Part shown: one piece after another, positions 21,475 to 28,002 of the stretch | Position numbering within the stretch: the stretch's first letter is position 1 | How the letters are laid out: each line of letters starts with the position of its first letter | DNA from: a virus | Strand: one strand, 5' to 3' | IMG/VR virus record: IMGVR_UViG_3300050821_006434 | Span: 1-38,444 of that record | DNA length: 38,444 nt | Made by a program: the position numbers and the translations under genes | Notes under the pieces: generated by a model | What the model saw: the letters and a program-made list of their open reading frames with translations, nothing else | Database searches by the model: none | What the model was told of the DNA's origin: nothing

Positions 21475-21688
21475 TGACAATAGCATCGCGGACAGTGACG
21501 CGACCTTAGATATGATAGGAGTGTGATAATGGGTGCTCTCGCTATTTGGTAACAAATAGGATAATCCATGAGAGCCTTGGCGTATAAGGGGCGCAACAAG
21601 AACTGACCATTTATCAATTGTTGAAAAGTCCCGGTTATATTTTTCAGCGAGTACCGCACATAGCAGGTGCAATTCCTGCCTATTGTCA
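21475..21688 (+). ncRNA. tRNA-like structured RNA element, copy A
   Basis: Closing stem TGACAATAG (21475-21483) with CTATTGTCA (21680-21688), 9 bp. Linker CA, then hairpin TCGCG/CGCGA with loop GACAGTGA (21491-21498). At the 3' side GCAGG/CCTGC (21663-21679) closes loop TGCAATT and stacks on the closing stem. The 159-nt insert folds further: GCTCTC/GAGAGC enclosing CTATTTG/CAAATAG capped by a GTAA (GNRA) tetraloop at 21542-21559, CAACAA/TTGTTG and CGGT/ACCG. A tiny frame with AGGAG site (MGALAIW) starts at 21522 within it. The element fills the gap between SSB-like and nuclease genes. See copy B at 6124-6251. Confidence 0.75.
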
Positions 21689-21710
21689 ACCTTACTTACA
21701 GGAGAACAAA

Positions 21711-22373
21711 ATGCTAAAAGGACAATCAATATCAAAGCTAATAGACGAAGCGGTAGTGAAATCGCATGTTGACGAAAATAGAGATTATATAGGTTCATCT
21801 TCTATTGGAAACCCTTGTTCGCGTGCTATTTGGTACGCGTACAAAGGGCATGAGAAAAAGCCCCTTACCGCCAAGCAGATACGCACGTTTGAAATGGGCA
21901 AGATACTTGAGGAGATGATTAAGGAGCAGGTGCGATTGCTTGGATTCCCTCTAAATGACGGCTCACAGTTTACGGCTTGCTACGACGATGAGGTGAAGGT
22001 TTTTCAGGGAAATGTAGATGGTCTGCTTGAGATAAATGGGCGTTATGTGGTTCTTGAAATAAAGACCGCTAATGATGCAAACTTTCAGGCGTTTTTTAAG
22101 AAAGGTTTAAAAGCATGGAGCCCTTCGTATTATGCCCAGGTTCAAGCTTACATGGGAATGAAGGGTGTTTCGGAAGCATATATAGTTGTATTAAACAAGA
22201 ATACCGCAGAACTTCACGATGAGCATGTTCAATTTGATGATATTTTTTATCATGAACTAAAGGCAAAGGCTAAGATCATATCAGAAGCAGAAGACCCTCC
22301 AGAACGTATTAATAAGAGCCCTTTGTTTTATGTTTGTGGTATGTGTCAGTATAAGGAAGTTTGTCATGGGTGA
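21711..22373 (+). CDS. Cas4/RecB-type PD-(D/E)XK nuclease with iron-sulphur cysteines
   Basis: 220 aa from ATG 21711, which follows AGGAGAACAAA; the longer frame to 21618 would lie in RNA element A. Active-site residues: Asp103 in GNVDGLLE and Glu116-x-Lys118 in VLEIKTA, then the QVQAYM motif (about 143-148). Cysteines at 36 (NPCSRAI) and at 209, 212 and 218 (CGMCQYKEVC) would bind a 4Fe-4S cluster as in Cas4/AddB. It probably trims DNA 5' or 3' ends to make the single strands annealed by the Sak4-SSB pair. Confidence 0.85.
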   Translation: MLKGQSISKLIDEAVVKSHVDENRDYIGSSSIGNPCSRAIWYAYKGHEKKPLTAKQIRTFEMGKILEEMIKEQVRLLGFPLNDGSQFTACYDDEVKVFQGNVDGLLEINGRYVVLEIKTANDANFQAFFKKGLKAWSPSYYAQVQAYMGMKGVSEAYIVVLNKNTAELHDEHVQFDDIFYHELKAKAKIISEAEDPPERINKSPLFYVCGMCQYKEVCHG

Positions 22374-22548
22374 TGAAAATGCATTATTTAATATATCAAA
22401 GCTATTTTCTGACATATCGGATTCTTTGTGCGATATACGTCGCGATCTAGGGGTAATATGTGAGGGATTGATTGCTTTGGGAGACATGTTGGAAGATATA
22501 AATGCTAAAACTACGTCCTTACCAGGAAAAATGCCTAACTGTACTTAA
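22366..22548 (+). CDS. small coiled-coil protein
   Basis: 60 aa from ATG 22366 (MGDENALFNISKLFSDISDS), helical, with heptads (LFSDISDSLCDIRRDLGVIC, then ALGDMLEDINAK). Overlaps the nuclease stop by 8 nt and the helicase start by 47 nt. May be a structural or coupling peptide. Confidence 0.55.
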   Translation: MGDENALFNISKLFSDISDSLCDIRRDLGVICEGLIALGDMLEDINAKTTSLPGKMPNCT

Positions 22549-24241
22549 GTCACGTCTTAAAGAAACAGACGAGCCTCTCCTGGTAAACGCAAGCGTTGGT
22601 AGCGGCAAGTCGGTGATTATAGCTGAATTGCTTCTTGTCATCGAGCGTGCAGGATGGCGTGCATTGTGTCTCACGATGAACAGTACGCTAATCAGGCAGA
22701 ACCATGATACCTACGAATTACAAGGAGGTAACCCAGGTATTTATTGCGCAGCGTTAGACAAGAAAGAAATAAGCCCTCGTGTGATTTTTGCATCTCCATT
22801 GTCAGTAATTGGTGCAATAAAAAAAATGGAATTATTTAGTTTGATTCCTTTTAATCTTGTAATAATAGATGAATGTCATAACATAAATATTCATGATCCA
22901 ACTACTATTTATATGAAAATATTTAATTGGTATTCAGCGAGATCCAAAGATGCAAATGAGAAAATTAGATTTGTTGGTCTAACAGGAACACCCTATAGAG
23001 GCAAAGGCCATAGCATAGTAGGGGTTGACCAGTTTTTCAAAGAGGAAGTATGCTCCATAAGCGCTGAATGGCTGATCTCAAAAGGATACCTAACAAAACC
23101 AATTTGGGGTTTATCACCATATAAGCTAAAATACAACTTTGACGACATCAAGACAAACTCGTTCGGAAAGTTCAATAATAATGAAATTAAAAAGGAGTTT
23201 GACCGCAGACCTCGCTTGACGGCACAAATAATGAAAGAGGTACAGAAAATAGTACAGAACAGGAGTGGTGCATTTATCTTTGCAACAAGCATTGAACATT
23301 GCAAGGAGTGTATGCTCTGGTTGCCAGAGAATGAAACAGCCCTGATTACAGGCGATACATCCGACTATTTAAGACATCAATACATTACAAGTGCCAGGAG
23401 CGGTGAAATAAAGTACTTGGTAAACGTTAACGTACTTTGTACTGGCGTGGATGTTCCTAACTTTGATACTGTTGTTTTTGTGCGACCCACTGAGTCCCTG
23501 GTTCTATACATGCAAGCTATAGGTCGCGGACTACGACTTTATCCTGGAAAGCAAGATTGCCTTGTTTTGGATTATGCGGGGAATTTAGAACGCCATGGTG
23601 ACATAGACAATCCAATTATTAATGAGGCAATCAAGCAACAGTCAAACAACGATCCTGACTACTGTATCCCTTGTTATGAGTGCCAAACGTTTAATAAAGT
23701 AACTGCTAGGCGTTGTATTGGGTCTTTGAATCAAGAAAGATGTAGCCATTATTTTGAGTTTAAGGATTGTGTTAAATGTGGTATTAAGGATGATATTACG
23801 GCGCGTTATTGCAGAGAATGCAAAGCTGAGATATTAGATCCAAACAGAAACCTTACAGGGATGGCAGCAAACCCAGAGACTATAACCATTGAAATAAAGC
23901 GTTCTCATTTTGGAGTAAAATTACAACCTAATTATCAAAAAGTTGTATTTTATGCTTACTACGAAACAAAAAAACATTGGCCTAAAAAATACATTACAGA
24001 AGAGTACACGACTTGGACAAAAAAAGCGCGAGATTACTTTTATTTCACTTTTGTTAAAAAACAATTTAAAGACTCATCTGGCGCTTATCCTAATATTAAT
24101 GATTATTATTTTTTGGACAGAGTCATAAAAAGAAAAGAAATTAAAGAACCTCGTAGCCTTGTTATTGCAAAAACAAACGACAATGAGTATAAGATCATAA
24201 AAAAAATATTTAGCGAAGAACATGCCACAATTAACAGTTGA
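22502..24241 (+). CDS. SF2 DNA/RNA helicase with C-terminal zinc domain
   Basis: 579 aa; GGAAGATATAA precedes the ATG. Q/Walker A region SVGSGKS (31-37), DECH box (123-126, NLVIIDECHN), motif III LTGTP, motif V LVNVNVLCTGVDVPNFD, and motif VI QAIGRGLR. The C-terminal third has two zinc ribbons: IPCYECQ with RRCIGSLNQERC, and DCVKCGIKDDITARYCREC. This is the layout of the phage UvsW/DEAD-like SF2 helicases associated with recombination and origin unwinding. It follows the nuclease in the same operon, so it probably processes ends or branches. Confidence 0.85.
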   Translation: MLKLRPYQEKCLTVLKSRLKETDEPLLVNASVGSGKSVIIAELLLVIERAGWRALCLTMNSTLIRQNHDTYELQGGNPGIYCAALDKKEISPRVIFASPLSVIGAIKKMELFSLIPFNLVIIDECHNINIHDPTTIYMKIFNWYSARSKDANEKIRFVGLTGTPYRGKGHSIVGVDQFFKEEVCSISAEWLISKGYLTKPIWGLSPYKLKYNFDDIKTNSFGKFNNNEIKKEFDRRPRLTAQIMKEVQKIVQNRSGAFIFATSIEHCKECMLWLPENETALITGDTSDYLRHQYITSARSGEIKYLVNVNVLCTGVDVPNFDTVVFVRPTESLVLYMQAIGRGLRLYPGKQDCLVLDYAGNLERHGDIDNPIINEAIKQQSNNDPDYCIPCYECQTFNKVTARRCIGSLNQERCSHYFEFKDCVKCGIKDDITARYCRECKAEILDPNRNLTGMAANPETITIEIKRSHFGVKLQPNYQKVVFYAYYETKKHWPKKYITEEYTTWTKKARDYFYFTFVKKQFKDSSGAYPNINDYYFLDRVIKRKEIKEPRSLVIAKTNDNEYKIIKKIFSEEHATINS

Positions 24242-24347
24242 TGAAATAGAAGAAATAATATTGATATTAATAAACTATTCTATCGATATAGAAATAGTAA
24301 CAAACCTTATAGAAAAATTAAAAAACAAGATAAGGGAACCAAAATGA
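24222..24347 (+). CDS. 41-aa helical peptide
   Basis: MPQLTVDEIEEIILILINYS then IDIEIVTNLIEKLKNKIREP. Strongly Ile/Leu-rich, amphipathic helix; could be a partner peptide or coupling element. Overlaps the helicase end by 20 nt and the next gene by ATGA. Confidence 0.5.
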   Translation: MPQLTVDEIEEIILILINYSIDIEIVTNLIEKLKNKIREPK

Positions 24348-24832
24348 GCTGCATAACAAAAATACTAGAAATGAAAGGTGAAAAAGAGTTTTTGCTACAT
24401 GATGGACATGTTGCCGTTGAAGGCGGTGGGGTCTATAAAGATCATGAGTATTTAATTGTGTTAAACAGCCTTGGCCATCGGTGCGGATATGTTGCATTAA
24501 AGCCTGAGCATGAATACAGCAAGCCTAAATATTATTATGATGACCTTGATATTGAGTGCCATGGCGGTTTGACGTTTATGAGCGCACAACATAGCTTAAA
24601 AGAACTGCTTCCAGTGGTATGTAACGATGTTTGGATAGGGTTTGACTGTGGGCATTGTACTGATTTATCGGACACGGAAGCATATAAAAAATATTATGGC
24701 GAAGAAGTCGCCAAGAGCAAAGAAGATTTTTTTAAAATGGATGAATATAGATTTGAACATTCAAGCATGAAGACCTTTGAGTATGTTGAACAGGAATGTC
24801 ACAAAATAATAGACCAATTGGTGGCAGCATGA
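24344..24832 (+). CDS. conserved phage hypothetical protein with 'CHGGLTF ... WIGFDCGH' motifs
   Basis: 162 aa, MSCITKILEMKGEKEFLLHD. The segments DIECHGGLTFM and VWIGFDCGHCTDLSD recall a family I have seen repeatedly in phages without a function assigned; Cys/His placement suggests metal binding. Coupled to the previous peptide by ATGA and to the next gene by ATGA. Confidence 0.7.
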   Translation: MSCITKILEMKGEKEFLLHDGHVAVEGGGVYKDHEYLIVLNSLGHRCGYVALKPEHEYSKPKYYYDDLDIECHGGLTFMSAQHSLKELLPVVCNDVWIGFDCGHCTDLSDTEAYKKYYGEEVAKSKEDFFKMDEYRFEHSSMKTFEYVEQECHKIIDQLVAA

Positions 24833-25029
24833 ATAATGATCGTATGACATCCAAAGACGCAGCAAAATATCTTGGAATAAAGTTAAGCACATTATGGGAA
24901 TGGAGAAATCGCAGTATTGTAGAATTGCCTTATTACAAAATTGGGAAAAGAAAGTTTTTTTACATGAAAAAAGATTTAGATAATTATTTAGAGAAATGTA
25001 GAGTTGATTTTATAGAACCTGAACAATAG
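24829..25029 (+). CDS. excisionase/MerR-like helix-turn-helix protein
   Basis: 66 aa from ATG 24829 (MNNDRMTSKDAAKYLGIKLS), overlapping the previous stop as ATGA; the track-length extension into the preceding gene is not needed. Contains TSKDAAKYLGIKLSTLWEWR and KIGKRKFFYMKKDLDNYLEK, the winged-helix pattern of the AlpA/Xis (HTH_17) type. It may be a DNA-binding regulator; as no integrase was found, an excisionase role is unproven. Confidence 0.7.
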   Translation: MNNDRMTSKDAAKYLGIKLSTLWEWRNRSIVELPYYKIGKRKFFYMKKDLDNYLEKCRVDFIEPEQ

Positions 25030-25381
25030 GCACCCCAAAGTAAGAGCACACCGTATCCACAACATCCTGCGCCCCAAAACACACACAAGCAAAATAGCCA
25101 TCTTTGGAAGTTTCATCAATAAACCGTGCTTGCTCTATGCTAAGTCGTCCTTTATCGGTTTTGACTTCAATCCATAATCCATGGAAATTTTTTTGAGCCT
25201 TAGGCCAAAATAAGTCTGCAACACCTTTCTTGACACCCATGCGTTTAAGCGTGGAACCATATTGATGGGTAGTCTTGCGCTCATTAGCAATATGAATTGT
25301 AGCGCTGGCAATATCAGGGTAATAGTGGCGTAAACAGTCCAATGCCTTAATCTGTACAATATCTTCATTTTTGACCTTCAC
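25010..25381 (-). CDS. VRR-NUC endonuclease
   Basis: 123 aa read from GTG 25381 preceded by AAGGATACCATAC; a TTG at 25432 is an alternative. Motifs: GVKKGVADLFWP (metal-binding Asp), GLWIEVKTDKGRLSIEQARF (Glu-x-Lys and Gln), and CVCFGAQDVVDTVCSYFG at the end. These are the signature of the VRR-NUC PD-(D/E)XK family (structure-specific nuclease, as in phage Holliday-junction resolvases). It is convergent with the last rightward gene, overlapping by 20 nt. Confidence 0.85.
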   Translation of the reverse strand: MKVKNEDIVQIKALDCLRHYYPDIASATIHIANERKTTHQYGSTLKRMGVKKGVADLFWPKAQKNFHGLWIEVKTDKGRLSIEQARFIDETSKDGYFACVCFGAQDVVDTVCSYFGVPIVQVL

Positions 25382-25446
25382 GTATGGTATCCTTACCACT
25401 ATTTTTATGCCAGGCAGGCCAAAAAAACTCAAGTGTGGATCTTGAG

Positions 25447-25474
25447 AAAAAAGGAGAGCCTCCCTGGCTATTCC
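25447..25474 (-). terminator. rho-independent terminator
   Basis: Minus strand: GGAATAGCC, loop AGGGA, GGCTCTCC followed directly by TTTTTT. The stem has one bulge. It stands after the 66-aa gene at 25496-25696. Confidence 0.65.
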
Positions 25475-25495
25475 AGTTTAAATCTTAACTCATTG

Positions 25496-25696
25496 TTAAT
25501 CAATGGTGCTTTTAATCATAGACTCAATTATCGGTAAAACAGATGGATGAAGTTCGTTTAAGGCTTGCTTGAATGAATATAGAAAATCAATCCCGCGTTT
25601 TAGGTCTTCTTTCTGGTCTCTGGTGGATTTTGGGTTTCTGGCAAAACATTCTTCGGTTTCATGCTCATGGCGTTCAGTAATTAATTTTGACAACAT
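25496..25696 (-). CDS. small protein, paralogue of the gene at 7935-8138
   Basis: 66 aa from ATG 25696 (MLSKLITERHEHETEECFAR); ends GIDFLYSFKQALNELHPSVL. Shares the 'F/YLYxFKxxLxxLHP' core and overall plan with the other copy. It has its own promoter at 25748 and terminator at 25447, so it is transcribed as a single gene. Unknown function. Confidence 0.65.
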   Translation of the reverse strand: MLSKLITERHEHETEECFARNPKSTRDQKEDLKRGIDFLYSFKQALNELHPSVLPIIESMIKSTID

Positions 25697-25747
25697 TTTA
25701 AATCTCACAAATACAACTCATCCTTAAGGCCAATCCGTTGGGGCTGG

Positions 25748-25776
25748 ATAATACACCTTTTCGTTGATACGAACAA
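25748..25776 (-). promoter_or_regulatory. leftward promoter for the 66-aa gene
   Basis: Minus strand: TTGTTC (25771-25776), 17-nt spacer, TATTAT (25748-25753), about 50 nt before the start codon. Confidence 0.55.
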
Positions 25777-25838
25777 TATGATAGGAAATTCATGAAAACA
25801 CACTAAATTGATGTTTTAGTGCTAGTATACTTTAACTA

Positions 25839-25854
25839 AAACCGAATTCGGTTT
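25839..25854. promoter_or_regulatory. 16-bp perfect palindrome, operator candidate
   Basis: AAACCGAATTCGGTTT is fully self-complementary. A degenerate partner, ACCTAATTCGGGT, lies about 10 nt to its right. A nearby hairpin CACTAAA/TTTAGTG lies at about 25801-25821. The sites are between the end of the collagen-like gene and the single-gene promoter, so they may be operators for that gene. Confidence 0.55.
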
Positions 25855-25880
25855 ATACAAAACCTAATTCGGGTAAATAT

Positions 25881-26498
25881 TTAATCAGCTTTCAAAAGCA
25901 CCATCTTAAGATACGCACTGTTTGTTTGCGCATTAGTCCCCAAGGTGGGCGCTGTCAAAGTAACTGCATTCACCGAGGTATTTGCTAATTGCAAAACATC
26001 TCCTGCGGTAAAATGTACAAAAACATCAGCAACAATCTCATTAGCTTGCTGTGATGGTGACAATGTCATGTTAGCAAAAGTACTACCAGGAACAATTGCA
26101 CCATTTTGGAAGAGAGACAAAGTCCAAACAGGCAATGGGCTTGGTATTGGATTTAAAGCACCACATAGACCCGTCGAAACATCATACCAACCCGACTTGT
26201 TTACTGTTATCTTGCCATTGCTAGCAGCTTGAGACACATCGATATTAGAGGTTGCAAAGATGGTCTTCTCTAATGTTACGAATTGACCTGGCTGATTAGC
26301 GCTAGGAGAAGGAGACAAAGTTTGTGGAAGAATAGAATAAACTTCTGCAAACTCTGGTGCTGAACCTACAGGAGGAATAGGAGAGCCAGGGCAATTAACA
26401 CAACTACCTGGAACGCCTTGTGGTCCTTGAATACCTTGTGGTCCCTGTTCCCCTTGCATAGACTTGCTACAAGGATCACAACATTTATGATCACTCAT
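25881..26498 (-). CDS. collagen-like protein with C-terminal C1q/TNF-like jelly-roll
   Basis: 205 aa. N-terminus is Cys-rich (DHKCCDPCSK), then a short Gly-X-Y collagen stretch (GEQGPQGIQGPQGVPG at about 17-33), then a Pro/Ser linker and a beta-rich domain of about 140 residues containing GWYDVSTGLCGALN and FVHFTAGDVLQLANTSV, as in BclA/C1q-like trimeric heads. Likely a trimeric surface or receptor-binding appendage. The start follows GGAGAAATAAAA. Similar proteins occur in phages and in bacterial spore coats; host capture by phage is possible. Confidence 0.75.
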   Translation of the reverse strand: MSDHKCCDPCSKSMQGEQGPQGIQGPQGVPGSCVNCPGSPIPPVGSAPEFAEVYSILPQTLSPSPSANQPGQFVTLEKTIFATSNIDVSQAASNGKITVNKSGWYDVSTGLCGALNPIPSPLPVWTLSLFQNGAIVPGSTFANMTLSPSQQANEIVADVFVHFTAGDVLQLANTSVNAVTLTAPTLGTNAQTNSAYLKMVLLKAD

Positions 26499-26599
26499 TT
26501 TTATTTCTCCGTAAAAGTTATAGGACTTACTACGAAGACAAGTATAGCAGTTAAAATATAAAACAAATAGTTTAATTAACTTACTGAATATACTCTTTA

Positions 26600-26760
26600 T
26601 TTAATGGTATATCTAAAAGATATCAATAGAGTATACCCGTGTGATAGTTTTGATATACCTTAGAAATATCCTTGTTTTTGATATCAATAGGGTATGATAT
26701 TTGATTTTGATAGTATGATATCAGTAGATATAGTGTCTTTTGATAGTTTGCCCTATCATA
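26600..26760. repeat. cluster of GATATCA repeats in an AT-rich intergenic region
   Basis: GATATCA(A/G)TAG occurs at 26619-26629, 26680-26690 and 26717-26727, and shorter TTTTGATA(T/G) copies fill the spaces (near 26648, 26676, 26706, 26739). Spacings of 61 and 37 bp are not a multiple of ten. The cluster precedes the collagen-like gene on the minus strand, so it may be an operator array or a partition/recombination site. Not CRISPR: no regular spacers. Confidence 0.6.
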
Positions 26761-27043
26761 TTAAATGCATCAAATGCTTGTATGCAAACTTTTCACTAGA
26801 AATATGTGTCCTTTCATCTCTAGCATTATAATCCCACAAAGTACGAGATACAGATGCTCCACGCTTGTCCATCCATTGCGAACATTTATCTAATATCACG
26901 GTTATTTCCTCTATTAGACTAATGACTGTTTCATCTTGCATAGGCAGTCGCCCTTTGTGCCTACGCCTTATCTTATGAAGTTCACGCCCAACTGCTATGG
27001 CTTCATTTCTGAAGCCATGCCATATTTCCATATTAAAATGCAT
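26756..27043 (-). CDS. hypothetical helical protein
   Basis: 95 aa, MHFNMEIWHGFRNEAIAVGR, with RRRHKGRLP then a helix VISLIEEITVILDKCSQWMD and a His-rich end. AAGGAAGATT precedes the ATG. Last gene of the tail-fibre operon; possibly a fibre-assembly chaperone by position only. Confidence 0.6.
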   Translation of the reverse strand: MHFNMEIWHGFRNEAIAVGRELHKIRRRHKGRLPMQDETVISLIEEITVILDKCSQWMDKRGASVSRTLWDYNARDERTHISSEKFAYKHLMHLI

Positions 27044-27051
27044 AATCTTCC

Positions 27052-27990
27052 TTATAATACAGAATAGCCAATAAATATTGTGCCGCTAATGCTTGCAACT
27101 GGTGCGCTATTATAAATAGTCAATGTTGCAGTTCCTGTGCCTGGTACAACACTAAAATTAATATTTTGATTGGTATTAGTCCCGCCTTGTACTGTTAGTC
27201 CAATTACAGACGTTGCAGTAATCTTAGTATTTGTCCAGGTTATCGCATAGGTAGAGCCTGCAGTCACCGTAAGTGATGATGTGGTTATAACCCCTGCATT
27301 GCCACTTGCGGTAACGGCATTGGCGGCTTCCGTACCGTTGACTTTAGAAAGCGTTATTTGACCGGTAGATGCCATGACGTTTGCCGCATCTTTTCGCATA
27401 ATATTGGTTGCAAGAAAGCCTGAGTCAACCATCAACCCTGCGGTTCCTGAGTTAACAGGAAAGTTCCCGGTGACAAATGGGGTGGTAGTTGCGCCTACCA
27501 AAACTTGTCCTGCTGCATTTGCGGGGTCTGGAATGCTTATGATTGTTGCCTGCCCCATTGCGTCATTGCTAAAGGTGGTAACTGTATTTCCAGTATTCGC
27601 CACGGCCTCAAATACAAACGATCCTTTGTTTGCAGTAGCAGGATAAGAAATAAAGAAGCCTTGGGTTCCACTAGACCCCGCTTGAATATTGCCCTGAACA
27701 ATGAAAGGCACAGGAACGTCAACGGCAGGAGCCGCTAATGACCATACGCCTGCTGATACTTTAAGTTGAAGTATATAAAGAACAGGGCGAACTCCAATGC
27801 CTGGGCTCGTCTTAGTTGAAACAAGCGCCATCATATTGTCTTGTAAGGCATTGATGTATTCTGAGGAAACGCCATTTAAATAACCTGCTGTGGTCACTGC
27901 GGCTATCGTGTCATTGGTTTCTATGTATACCCAGCTAGGCGTTCTATTTGATACTCCTGCTTGTCCTATTTGTATTGATTTTATGCTCAT
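27052..27990 (-). CDS. tail-associated beta-rich protein
   Basis: 312 aa, MSIKSIQIGQAGVSNRTPSW. The N-terminal 190 residues look globular; the second half (about 195-312) has repeats of Thr/Ala-rich strands (GQITLSKVNGTEAANAVTAS, then GNAGVITTSSLTVTAGSTYA). Typical of phage fibres or head-surface proteins. The start follows AGGGAAATAAG. One of a run of beta-type proteins after the main tail-fibre gene. Confidence 0.65.
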   Translation of the reverse strand: MSIKSIQIGQAGVSNRTPSWVYIETNDTIAAVTTAGYLNGVSSEYINALQDNMMALVSTKTSPGIGVRPVLYILQLKVSAGVWSLAAPAVDVPVPFIVQGNIQAGSSGTQGFFISYPATANKGSFVFEAVANTGNTVTTFSNDAMGQATIISIPDPANAAGQVLVGATTTPFVTGNFPVNSGTAGLMVDSGFLATNIMRKDAANVMASTGQITLSKVNGTEAANAVTASGNAGVITTSSLTVTAGSTYAITWTNTKITATSVIGLTVQGGTNTNQNINFSVVPGTGTATLTIYNSAPVASISGTIFIGYSVL

Positions 27991-28002
27991 CTTATTTCCC
28001 TA

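Noticed and set aside
21504-21662. Group I intron in a tRNA
   Set aside because: The insert is short and I cannot find the P, Q, R, S core sequences; and copy B has a still shorter insert.
21475-21688. tmRNA (ssrA) interpretation of RNA element A
   Set aside because: It is too short (214 nt), has a full D-arm hairpin that tmRNA lacks, has no CCA or GG at its ends, and no tag frame ending in the usual alanine codons.
24829-25029. Excisionase as proof of lysogeny
   Set aside because: The protein is only a HTH_17-type DNA-binding domain, and no integrase or attachment site was found.
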